From Candidatus Methanoplasma sp. (GTDB lineage: Archaea > Thermoplasmatota > Thermoplasmata > Methanomassiliicoccales > Methanomethylophilaceae): a stretch of 12,598 nt of DNA. The stretch covers positions 1 to 12,598 of the forward strand of contig JAISJG010000005.1 of NCBI GenBank assembly GCA_031261625.1. Direction: 5' to 3'. Within the stretch, counting starts at the first letter, position 1; every line of letters starts with the position of its first letter. Made by a program: the position numbers and the translations under genes. Below, one piece after another: positions 1 to 5,663 of this stretch. The notes under the pieces were generated by a model, which was given only the letters and a program-made list of their open reading frames with translations, searched no databases and was not told where the DNA came from.

Positions 1-1
1 G

Positions 2-91
2 TTCATGTACAGTACGCAGGACGACCTGGACAAGCTCCTGGGAATAAAGAAGAAGAGGGGCAGGAAGTCAAAAAATCCTGTTCCGTCATGA
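2..91 (+). CDS. C-terminal end of an unidentified protein (partial, cut by window edge)
   Basis: An open frame enters from the left edge and stops at TGA 89-91, giving about 29 residues. The tail reads DDLDKLLGIKKKRGRKSK and is strongly basic. KRGRKSK resembles an AT-hook-like or nucleic-acid-binding tail, but so short a piece does not identify a family. Lysine- and arginine-rich use with ordinary codons supports real coding, and the frame ends before an AT-rich stretch (T runs at about 119-134) that could end transcription. It would converge on the flavoprotein gene at 415-1350. The function is unknown. Confidence 0.5.
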   Translation, partial: FMYSTQDDLDKLLGIKKKRGRKSKNPVPS

Positions 92-414
92 ACTTATACC
101 CAAGTTTACTGAGTTAGAGTTTTCATATTTTGATTTATCAGGATCCTATTCCGCAACAGATCGAAATACACCGTAGACGATGTGAGATACAGGATATGTG
201 TAACGTCCTGATTCGGATTGTTCCGGGCTTGTTAAACACATCCTGCCCGGAATCCGGAATCGTCGCACGTGCTAAGTCTAACGATTGCCAGACTCACCTC
301 ATACGGGCAACCATCAGACTGTCGCATATTGTGTATAAAAGGCACATACAACAGTTATACTACGTGAATGTGAAATCAATTTTACCATCCCGACGGATGG
401 ACTGAAAAACCGTA
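92..414. other. Gene-free intergenic stretch with inverted repeats
   Basis: No convincing gene is seen in these 323 bases. The one longer frame (130-405, TTG start) has no ribosome site and an unremarkable product. The stretch does contain structure. CAGGA at 190-194 pairs with TCCTG at 206-210. The arms at 210-228 and 245-261 pair over about 16 bases with a small bulge around a 16-base loop. AGTCT at 275-279 pairs with AGACT at 290-294. A TATA-like GTGTATAAAAGG lies at about 332-343 and could serve either strand. These could be remnants of a small structured RNA or simply spacer sequence. Confidence 0.4.
385..400 (-). terminator. Hairpin downstream of the flavoprotein gene
   Basis: CCATCC-CGAC-GGATGG forms a 6-bp stem with a 4-base loop, 15 bases past the stop of the minus-strand gene at 415. 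Read on the minus strand it is preceded by a T5 run and followed by TAAAATT. This suits an archaeal terminator between converging genes, but the T-tract is short. Confidence 0.4.
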
Positions 415-1350
415 TCATGCCCAATAGGGCTTCTTAACGAACTTGTATGCAGCTACCGCTGCAGTGGCCGCTTCTCCGCAGGCCGTGATGATCTGTTTGT
501 ATTTTCCCGGATAGTCCACAACATCCCCGCAGGCGAAGATCCCGTTGCGGTTGGTGCTCATATCAAGTTCCACTTTGATCAGACCTTCCGACGTAAGTTC
601 GAGATCCCACTTCGTGAGGACATCCAGATCGGCATCGATGCCTATGTTGATGACAGCGAGGTCCGCAGGAACATCGAAAACTTTCTCGCCCTGCTTCAAG
701 GTGATGCTCTCGATCTGCTCCTTCCCGTTGAACGATACGACGGACGCTTCCATGATCGCCTTCACATTGCTGTGGTCCAATTCGTAGATATTGGATTCAT
801 CGGCCCTGAACTCGGGCCTTCTGTGCACAATGGTGGTCTCGGTGACCGAATCTGCCAGAAGTGCCATCTCAATGGCGCTGTTACCGCCGCCGAACATTAC
901 GACCTTCTGACCGACGAGCTCTTCTTTCACGGGCAGGATGTAGGATACACCTTTGTTCGTGAGCTCCGATTCTCCCGGACAGTTCATCTTCCTGGGGCAG
1001 AATGTGCCCATTCCTATCGCGATCACAACCGATTTCGCTCTGTACGATCCTTTCGGGGTGACGACGATTATCTCCTCGTCCCCGTCGTTGATCTCAGTCA
1101 CTTTCTCGTTCTCATGTATCTCGCACTCAAGCGATTCCGCCTGTGCGTAGAGGCGGTCGGAGAGTTTCCTTGCCTGAACGGACTCGAAGCCGGGGTAATT
1201 GTGTATCCCCTTTTCGGGGTAAAGACTGATAAGCTGACCTCCGACACGCCCTGATTCGAGAATGAGGGTCTTCATCATCTTCGACCTAGCGTAAATCCCG
1301 GCCGTGAGGCCACCCGGACCGGCCCCTATGATGATGATGTCGTAGCACAT
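415..1350 (-). CDS. TrxB-fold FAD/NAD(P)H oxidoreductase lacking CxxC (ferredoxin-NADP+ reductase type 2-like)
   Basis: A 311-residue two-Rossmann flavoprotein. The FAD-binding GAGPGG lies at residues 9-14. GGQLISLYPEK at about 38-47 is typical of the TrxB-like ferredoxin-NADP+ reductases (YumC type). The NAD(P)-binding GGGNSA is at 154-159, with HRRPEFR at 176-182; in this superfamily those arginines usually bind the NADPH 2'-phosphate. The C-terminal FAD motif is GIFACGDV. Where thioredoxin reductases carry the redox CxxC (after GVSY), this protein reads ILPV (138-141), so it cannot reduce thioredoxin by the usual dithiol route. It more likely moves electrons between NADPH and a ferredoxin, flavodoxin or similar partner. 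Many pipelines would call it trxB. It starts without a ribosome site but has a TATA box at 1374-1380. It is monocistronic and divergent from the PAS gene. Confidence 0.85.
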   Translation of the reverse strand: MCYDIIIIGAGPGGLTAGIYARSKMMKTLILESGRVGGQLISLYPEKGIHNYPGFESVQARKLSDRLYAQAESLECEIHENEKVTEINDGDEEIIVVTPKGSYRAKSVVIAIGMGTFCPRKMNCPGESELTNKGVSYILPVKEELVGQKVVMFGGGNSAIEMALLADSVTETTIVHRRPEFRADESNIYELDHSNVKAIMEASVVSFNGKEQIESITLKQGEKVFDVPADLAVINIGIDADLDVLTKWDLELTSEGLIKVELDMSTNRNGIFACGDVVDYPGKYKQIITACGEAATAAVAAYKFVKKPYWA

Positions 1351-1373
1351 TTTAGGCTCGTATATATTCTCTG

Positions 1374-1380
1374 TATAAAA
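1374..1380 (-). promoter_or_regulatory. TATA box of the flavoprotein gene
   Basis: TTTTATA on the minus strand is centred about 27 bases before the ATG at 1350. That spacing puts transcription start at or next to the start codon, and no Shine-Dalgarno sequence precedes the ATG, so a leaderless mRNA is expected. Confidence 0.55.
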
Positions 1381-1531
1381 TAATGTCCTTAACGAAAGGA
1401 GTTTTTCTGCTTATTTTGTCATATTGGTCAACTGAAAAAACAATATTGACAATAAGAAATACGAAATACGTAGTAATACTTCGAAAAACTTCAATGTTCA
1501 CGATGGCCGAATGTGGACCGGTCATGGTACG

Positions 1532-1539
1532 TTTAATAA
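1532..1539 (+). promoter_or_regulatory. TATA box of the PAS gene
   Basis: TTTAATAA is centred about 29 bases before the ATG at 1564. No ribosome site lies before that ATG, so the mRNA is probably leaderless. Confidence 0.5.
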
Positions 1540-1563
1540 GCCATAGGCCGATACCAATGCATC

Positions 1564-1920
1564 ATGTCCCAAGAAGATATTTCTGCGGATAGGCTCCTCA
1601 ACATGGTATTGGACGAAGTAGATGATATGATCACCATCGTCGACGAGGACCGCAATATCATCTGGATGAACCGTTCCGCACAGAAGAAACTGGATATCTC
1701 GATCGATGAGGTCGTAGGATCCAAATGTTTTTCGTTGCTCGGAAGCACATGCTGCTGCGACGATTGTGTCGTTGACAGTATGTTAGGCGGACCTCATCGT
1801 AACGGATGCGAGTTCACCGCTCAACACGACGGCGTGAGATACCAGTGCAATCCGGTTCCGTACACCAAGAACGGAAAGCTGATGGTCATGGTCCAGCATA
1901 TACGGCCGGTAGAGAAGTGA
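1564..1920 (+). CDS. Small single-domain PAS protein with a cysteine cluster
   Basis: 118 residues, essentially one PAS fold. The N-terminal helix and first strands show the usual pattern (DEVDDMITIVDEDRNIIWMN, about 17-36), and the C-terminal strands end at about residue 112. There is no kinase, HTH or membrane segment, so it must signal to a partner protein or simply bind a ligand. Seven cysteines are present. C55, C63, C64, C65 and C68 form a tight cluster where many sensor PAS domains carry a pair of conserved cysteines, and C82 and C95 lie further on. This could hold a metal, an iron-sulfur cluster or a redox disulfide; that is inference. The ATG at 1564 is chosen because a TATA box sits 29 bases upstream. 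The CMD gene follows after 73 bases and may be co-transcribed. Confidence 0.75.
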   Translation: MSQEDISADRLLNMVLDEVDDMITIVDEDRNIIWMNRSAQKKLDISIDEVVGSKCFSLLGSTCCCDDCVVDSMLGGPHRNGCEFTAQHDGVRYQCNPVPYTKNGKLMVMVQHIRPVEK

Positions 1921-1993
1921 GACCGTAGGCGGATTATGTCAAAGACGGACTTGTTAAGGTTACAAAACACTTTGAAAGGATGGATATGATATT

Positions 1994-2305
1994 ATGAAAG
2001 TCAGTAGCGCTTTTGAAACTTTTGCAAAAGAAGCCCCCGAACATCAAGCGGCATGGATGGAAGCTGTACAGAAATTGGATAAAGCCAGTGCCCTCGACAA
2101 GAAAACAGAGGAACTTGCCTATCTCGCAGTATTGGCAGTTATGCGTCTTGAAAGCGGTTTGCCTTTTCATGTCAAAATGGCGAAAGCGAACGGTGCAACG
2201 CGGGAAGAGATCATCAGCAGTATATTGGTCGGTCTGCCGGCGGCGGGAAATTGTGTGATCCAATCGTTACCGATAGCACTTGAGGCGTTCGATAGTGAGA
2301 ACTGA
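1994..2305 (+). CDS. Carboxymuconolactone decarboxylase (AhpD-like) family protein lacking both catalytic cysteines
   Basis: 103 residues forming one all-helical CMD domain. The family signature HVKMAKANGATREEI is clear at 59-73. In AhpD-type members a CxxC dithiol plus a His four residues after the second Cys does thiol or peroxide chemistry. Here the aligned segment reads RLESGLPFH (51-59): the two cysteine positions are L52 and G55, while H59 is kept. The only cysteine in the protein is C87, outside the centre. AhpD-like peroxidase activity is therefore unlikely. Cofactor-independent decarboxylase-type or binding roles remain possible. A purine-rich GAAAGGATGG at 1974-1983 may serve as the ribosome site. 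The gene lies 73 bases after the PAS gene. Confidence 0.8.
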   Translation: MKVSSAFETFAKEAPEHQAAWMEAVQKLDKASALDKKTEELAYLAVLAVMRLESGLPFHVKMAKANGATREEIISSILVGLPAAGNCVIQSLPIALEAFDSEN

Positions 2306-2333
2306 TTTTCAAAACAATCCTAATCTGTAAAAA

Positions 2334-2343
2334 TGAATAAATA
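2334..2343 (+). promoter_or_regulatory. TATA-like box of the miniprotein gene
   Basis: GAATAAATAC is centred about 27 bases before the GTG at 2366, matching the leaderless spacing seen at several other genes in this window. Confidence 0.4.
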
Positions 2344-2365
2344 CAGATAATCAATACTCTGTCCC

Positions 2366-2467
2366 GTGGCAGCAGAATTTACTGAGTTTTATCTGTTCAT
2401 CGGGGTATTTGCGGTATATGCGATACTCCTGGCAGTTATAAACAAGAAAAAAATAAAAGAGGCTTGA
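2366..2467 (+). CDS. 33-residue single-span membrane miniprotein (GTG start)
   Basis: A short frame between the CMD gene and Cgi121. It begins at GTG and gives a short acidic N-terminus (MAAEFTEF), one hydrophobic helix (YLFIGVFAVYAILLAVI, about 9-25) and a basic tail (NKKKIKEA). The charge distribution predicts the N-terminus outside and the C-terminus in the cytoplasm. A TATA-like box sits 27 bases before the GTG and a perfect palindrome with a T-rich tail follows the stop, so the frame is bracketed as its own transcription unit. The composition is unlikely for random sequence: one uninterrupted membrane span followed by a lysine cluster. I do not recognise a family. It could be an accessory subunit of a membrane complex or a regulatory peptide. 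Confidence 0.5.
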   Translation: MAAEFTEFYLFIGVFAVYAILLAVINKKKIKEA

Positions 2468-2480
2468 TCTCTGCATTTTA

Positions 2481-2496
2481 GGTCCGGTTCCGGACC
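2481..2496 (+). terminator. Palindromic terminator-like element
   Basis: GGTCCGG-TT-CCGGACC is a perfect 7-bp inverted repeat starting 13 bases after the miniprotein stop and followed by the T-rich GTTATTTCTATTTT. It probably ends the miniprotein transcript. It also lies just before the Cgi121 promoter region, so a protein-binding operator is an alternative. Confidence 0.5.
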
Positions 2497-2528
2497 GTTA
2501 TTTCTATTTTCAATAGTGAGGATACTTC

Positions 2529-2993
2529 ATGAAGGACGTCAAGGTCATCGGGATCAGAGGTGCGGCGGGTTTCGATGAGATCGTCTCCCATTTCACCGGT
2601 CTAGGAGGAGAAGTCGTACTTCTCGATCCGGAGATGGTCTGTGGGAAAGACCACATCCTTTCCGCTGTGGCCCACGCGGAACGTGCTTTCCGTAACGGGA
2701 CCAACCGTTCGAAGACACTTCTTACCGAGATAATCCTTTACGCCGCAGGCGACAGGCAGATCGGAAGAGCCACCGAAAGAATGCGCCCTAAACCCGATAC
2801 GGACGAAATGGTCGCGGTCCTTCTGGATATCGAGAACCCCCGTATCGAAGAGATAGGTCTCGAAAGATGTGATGGGATCATGGATGCATCGGAAAGCAAG
2901 GCCATCAATCTCGACATAGAAGAGGTCCCGGGCGTTCCCTATGAGGATCTTGTTCTCGAGCGTGTCGCATTGGTGGATCTGATGAAACAGTAA
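2529..2993 (+). CDS. cgi121: KEOPS complex subunit Cgi121
   Basis: 154 residues, normal length for archaeal Cgi121. The most conserved block is present at about 50-81: an Ala/Glu-rich helix, then AFRNGTNRSKTLLTEIILYA, then AGDRQIGRA. KEOPS (Kae1, Bud32, Cgi121, Pcc1) makes N6-threonylcarbamoyladenosine at position 37 of ANN-decoding tRNAs. Cgi121 binds Bud32 and helps recruit the tRNA through its 3' end. It acts in the cytoplasm. The ATG at 2529 is preceded by GTGAGG (2516-2521), a reasonable ribosome site, and by the AT-rich TTATTTCTATTTT. No other KEOPS gene is adjacent. The gene ends against a hairpin shared with the converging HMG-CoA operon. Confidence 0.9.
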   Translation: MKDVKVIGIRGAAGFDEIVSHFTGLGGEVVLLDPEMVCGKDHILSAVAHAERAFRNGTNRSKTLLTEIILYAAGDRQIGRATERMRPKPDTDEMVAVLLDIENPRIEEIGLERCDGIMDASESKAINLDIEEVPGVPYEDLVLERVALVDLMKQ

Positions 2994-3007
2994 AAAAAGA
3001 AAAGGAA

Positions 3008-3025
3008 TTCCCGCCGAAGCGGGAA
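3008..3025 (-). terminator. Terminator between Cgi121 and the HMG-CoA operon
   Basis: TTCCCGC-CGAA-GCGGGAA is a perfect 7-bp stem with a tetraloop. On the minus strand it is followed by TCCTTTTCTTTTTTTA, a strong T-tract just past the DUF35 stop. On the plus strand the downstream T-run (TAGTTTTA) is weaker. It probably ends both converging transcripts. Confidence 0.65.
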
Positions 3026-3032
3026 AGTAGTT

Positions 3033-3437
3033 TTACACCTGAGGTACGAACTTGAATCCGTAGTGTATCACACCTGCGGCACCGTCGGTGTCGAGTTTAC
3101 GGAGTACTGCGCGTACGGGCATGCCGATCTCAAGATTCTCGAGGTCCACATCCACAAGCTGACCTGCGATGAGGATGTCGTCCTTCGTCTTCACGAAGAC
3201 CACGGCGTAAGGCTTCAGGAAGTTGTTGCTCTCCGGAGCCTCATACACCACAGAGTAAGAGAACACTTCTCCTTCCCTGGATATTTTTTTCTTGGTTATC
3301 TTCCCGATGCTGCCTCTGCGGCAGTTCGGACAGAAGTCGCGCTTGGGGAAGAAGGTCTTCCCGCAGCATCCGCATTGGGATCCTTCGAGGTTGTATCTTC
3401 CCGGTATCTCTCTCCACTCTCTTGCTACGGATGACAT
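3033..3437 (-). CDS. DUF35 zinc-ribbon/OB-fold protein of the thiolase-HMG-CoA synthase complex
   Basis: 134 residues. The N-terminal rubredoxin-like zinc ribbon has C22/C25 and C36/C39 (C24 is extra), followed by a predominantly beta OB-fold domain (about 50-130). In archaea this family is encoded with acetoacetyl-CoA thiolase and HMG-CoA synthase, and in a methanogen complex it bridges the two enzymes and helps form a shared CoA site that channels acetoacetyl-CoA. Context here is identical: it is last in the operon and its ATG overlaps the thiolase TGA by one base. A near-perfect ribosome site GGAGGCGAT (3441-3449) lies inside the end of the thiolase gene, which suggests translational coupling and matched amounts. 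A hairpin terminator follows the stop. Confidence 0.9.
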   Translation of the reverse strand: MSSVAREWREIPGRYNLEGSQCGCCGKTFFPKRDFCPNCRRGSIGKITKKKISREGEVFSYSVVYEAPESNNFLKPYAVVFVKTKDDILIAGQLVDVDLENLEIGMPVRAVLRKLDTDGAAGVIHYGFKFVPQV

Positions 3438-4606
3438 CAGATCGCCTCCAGAATGCTTACTGTGACCGCGGAACCGGTTCCTCCGACGCTCTGGGCGAGG
3501 CCGTATTTGGCGTTGGCCACCTGTCTCTTGTCGGCAGTTCCTCTGAGCTGCTCGGTGATCTCCACGATCTGTGCGACACCTGCCGCACCTATGGGATATC
3601 CTCTTGCTTTCAGACCGCCGGATGTGTTGACAGCGACCTTTCCGGCGTTGTACTTGGTCTCTCCGTTGAGGAATGCTTTTCCCGCCTCTCCTTTCTTGTA
3701 GAAGCCGAGGTCCTGAAGTGCCAGTATACCGGCGACGCTGTAGTCGTCATGTACTTCCGCCACAGAGATGTCCTTGGCGGTTATGCCGGCGATCTTGTAC
3801 GCGGCGTTGGCTGCTGCGGTGGTTGCTCCGAACGCTGTGATGTCCGGCCTCTGGAAGAGTGCCAGAGTGTCGCTGGCCTGGGTGGTCGCAGAGACCTTGA
3901 CGTACTTGTCAGTGTATTTCTTCGCGTCTTCCAGAGGGCAGAGAACGACTGCTGCGGCACCATCGGAGATGGGTGCGCAGTCGAACATTCCCAATGGAGC
4001 GGCAACGGGACCGGATTTGAGTACGGTCTCTATCGGAACGGCTTTCCTGAACTGTGCTCCGGGGTTGAGCTCTCCGTGGAAATGGCTGTTGACCGCTACG
4101 GATGCTATCTCCTCGCGGGTCGCTGTTCCCTCGTGGATGAGCCTTCTTGCGATCAATGCGTACAAAGATGTAAGCGTGAGTCCCATTTCCGCCTCCCACT
4201 CGGAATCCGCGGTGGAATCCATGACGTGGTTGATGGAAGCATCATCGAGGTCGGTCATCTTCTCCGCCCCTCCAACGAGCACAGTGTCCTGGTATCCGGA
4301 TGCGACGGCCATGACGGCCTGTCTGAATGCGACACCTCCGGAAGCTCCTCCCGCTTCTACTCTTGTTGCCGGGATATGACGGCTGGCCATTCCCGAATAA
4401 TCCGCTATCAGTGCATCGATGTGCTGCTGGTTGATGAAACGTCCGGCGGACATGTTACCGATGTATATCCCATCGACCTCATCCCCTTTGAGGTTTGCAT
4501 CCTCCATGGCCTTCATTCCCGCTTCGAGCCCGAGGCTTCTGAACGATTTGTCCCAGAGTTCTCCGAACTTCGTCGCCCCTACTCCTATAACTGCTACGTC
4601 CCTCAT
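3437..4606 (-). CDS. SCPx-type thiolase homologue (acetyl-CoA C-acetyltransferase family) with altered active site
   Basis: 389 residues, full length for the archaeal acetoacetyl-CoA thiolase that joins two acetyl-CoA at the start of the mevalonate pathway. Start MRDVAVIGVGATKFGEL, VGGAEKMTD at about 111-119, AEVHDDYS at 283-290 and NTSGGLKARGYPIGAAG at 327-343 place it in the family. Two positions are unusual. The nucleophilic Cys normally seen in the VEAxCASGG context is Gly87 (VEAGGASGG). The His of the GHP motif is Tyr337 (GYPIG). The His of the EVHD motif (H286) is kept. As read, it lacks the usual acyl-enzyme chemistry. It may act as a scaffold or condense by a different mechanism, or acetoacetyl-CoA may come from elsewhere. 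It lies between HMG-CoA synthase (4-base gap) and DUF35 (1-base overlap). The frame is intact with no sign of decay. Confidence 0.85.
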   Translation of the reverse strand: MRDVAVIGVGATKFGELWDKSFRSLGLEAGMKAMEDANLKGDEVDGIYIGNMSAGRFINQQHIDALIADYSGMASRHIPATRVEAGGASGGVAFRQAVMAVASGYQDTVLVGGAEKMTDLDDASINHVMDSTADSEWEAEMGLTLTSLYALIARRLIHEGTATREEIASVAVNSHFHGELNPGAQFRKAVPIETVLKSGPVAAPLGMFDCAPISDGAAAVVLCPLEDAKKYTDKYVKVSATTQASDTLALFQRPDITAFGATTAAANAAYKIAGITAKDISVAEVHDDYSVAGILALQDLGFYKKGEAGKAFLNGETKYNAGKVAVNTSGGLKARGYPIGAAGVAQIVEITEQLRGTADKRQVANAKYGLAQSVGGTGSAVTVSILEAI

Positions 4607-4609
4607 GTT

Positions 4610-4617
4610 ATCACTCC
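4610..4617 (-). promoter_or_regulatory. Strong ribosome binding site for the thiolase gene
   Basis: GGAGTGAT on the minus strand spans the HMG-CoA synthase stop and ends three bases before the thiolase ATG. It closely matches the archaeal anti-Shine-Dalgarno sequence, supports the ATG at 4606, and implies coupling with termination of the upstream gene. Confidence 0.7.
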
Positions 4618-5663
4618 GACATGATGATCTTGCCCTTGTGTTTGGCGTACAATCCGTAGTCGAGGTAGATCGGGTTCGCGATGATCTTGTCGATGGTGGC
4701 CGCGTTCTCTCTCTTGTAGTTCTTTATGTTGTCTGTCACAGTGATATCGAAGGCATCGCTTCCGGCACCGGATCCGTACGATGTGACGAAGATCCTGTCT
4801 CCCGGCTGTGCTTTGTCCAGAACGGCGGCGAGTCCCAACGGGACCGCTCCGCTGTATGTGTTCCCAATGTTGGGTGTGAGAAGTCCTGTTTCCACCTGCT
4901 CCGGTGCGAAACCGAGCATTCCGGCGACCCTGGTGGGGAATTTGCCGTTGGGCTGGTGGAATACAGCGTATTTGTAATCCTCGGGCTTGGTACCGATGTC
5001 GGTCATGAGCCTTTTCGCTGCGGATGTTATGTGTTTGAAGTATGCGGGCTCACCTGTGAACCTTCCTCCGTGCAGGGGGTAAGGCTGTCCTTCTCTTCTC
5101 CAGAAATCGGGTGTGTCCGTTGTGAAACTCAGGGTTTTATTGATTTTCGCGATGATGTTCTCGCTTCCGATAAGGTAGGCCGCGCCTCCTGCGGATGCCG
5201 AATACTCGAGTGCATCTCCCGGTGCTCCTTGTGATGTGTCGGCACCGATGGCGACTCCGTATTTCACCATGTTGGATCCGACGAGTCCCATGCATGCCTG
5301 TATCCCTGCCGTTCCGGCCTTACAGGCGAATTCCATATCCACCGCGGTCATGTTGGGCGTAGCCTCGATCGCTTCCGCGACTATGCTGGCGGTCGGTTTG
5401 ACTGCGTAGGGGTGTGATTCCGATCCGACGTAGACCGCACCTATGTCCTTGGGGTCGACATCGGGGACGCGGGCCATCATGTTCCTGGCGGCTTCGGTCG
5501 CTATTGTGACAACGTCCTCGTCGCATCCCGGAACGGACTTCTGATAGATCATCAGTCCTTTTCCCATTCCTTTCCCGTCTACTCCCCATATCCTCCCTAT
5601 CTCTTCGGGTTTTATCCTGAAGCGGGGGATATAGGCACCGTAACTTACAATTCCTACGTCCAT
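4611..5663 (-). CDS. Hydroxymethylglutaryl-CoA synthase (archaeal type)
   Basis: 350 residues, the normal length for archaeal HMG-CoA synthase. It condenses acetyl-CoA with acetoacetyl-CoA to HMG-CoA, the precursor of mevalonate and archaeal isoprenoid ether lipids. The catalytic triad is complete: Glu82 ([12 protein letters not shown]), Cys114 ([11 protein letters not shown]) and His236 ([10 protein letters not shown]). NIGNTYSGA at 265-273 is the usual glycine-rich active-site loop, and GSGAGSDAF at 298-306 is conserved near the C-terminus. The start [16 protein letters not shown] is typical. The ATG at 5663 directly abuts the TAA of the HTH gene, with AAGGAAGGG just upstream as ribosome site. 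The gene sits second in the operon, followed by thiolase and DUF35, the partners with which the methanogen enzyme forms a channelling complex. Confidence 0.95.
   Translation of the reverse strand: MDVGIVSYGAYIPRFRIKPEEIGRIWGVDGKGMGKGLMIYQKSVPGCDEDVVTIATEAARNMMARVPDVDPKDIGAVYVGSESHPYAVKPTASIVAEAIEATPNMTAVDMEFACKAGTAGIQACMGLVGSNMVKYGVAIGADTSQGAPGDALEYSASAGGAAYLIGSENIIAKINKTLSFTTDTPDFWRREGQPYPLHGGRFTGEPAYFKHITSAAKRLMTDIGTKPEDYKYAVFHQPNGKFPTRVAGMLGFAPEQVETGLLTPNIGNTYSGAVPLGLAAVLDKAQPGDRIFVTSYGSGAGSDAFDITVTDNIKNYKRENAATIDKIIANPIYLDYGLYAKHKGKIIMSE

Noticed and set aside
178..211. Possible C/D-box small RNA (GATGTGA near 180, CTGA near 208)
   Set aside because: The C box matches the consensus only partly and no internal D'/C' boxes or guide match could be judged by eye.
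130..405. 91-codon frame with TTG start in the left intergenic stretch
   Set aside because: It has no ribosome site, an atypical composition and no motif, and it overlaps the inverted repeats and hairpin.
772..1254. 160-codon plus-strand frame opposite the flavoprotein gene
   Set aside because: Shadow frame; the minus-strand product has full FAD and NAD(P) motifs.
3422..4624. 400-codon plus-strand open frame opposite the thiolase gene
   Set aside because: It mirrors the minus-strand thiolase, has a Cys/Ser/Arg-rich composition with no recognisable domain, and lacks a ribosome site. The opposite frame is a clear family member.
4419..5234. 271-codon plus-strand open frame opposite HMG-CoA synthase
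   Set aside because: Antisense shadow of a strongly supported gene, with low-complexity Val/Cys/Arg composition and no motif.
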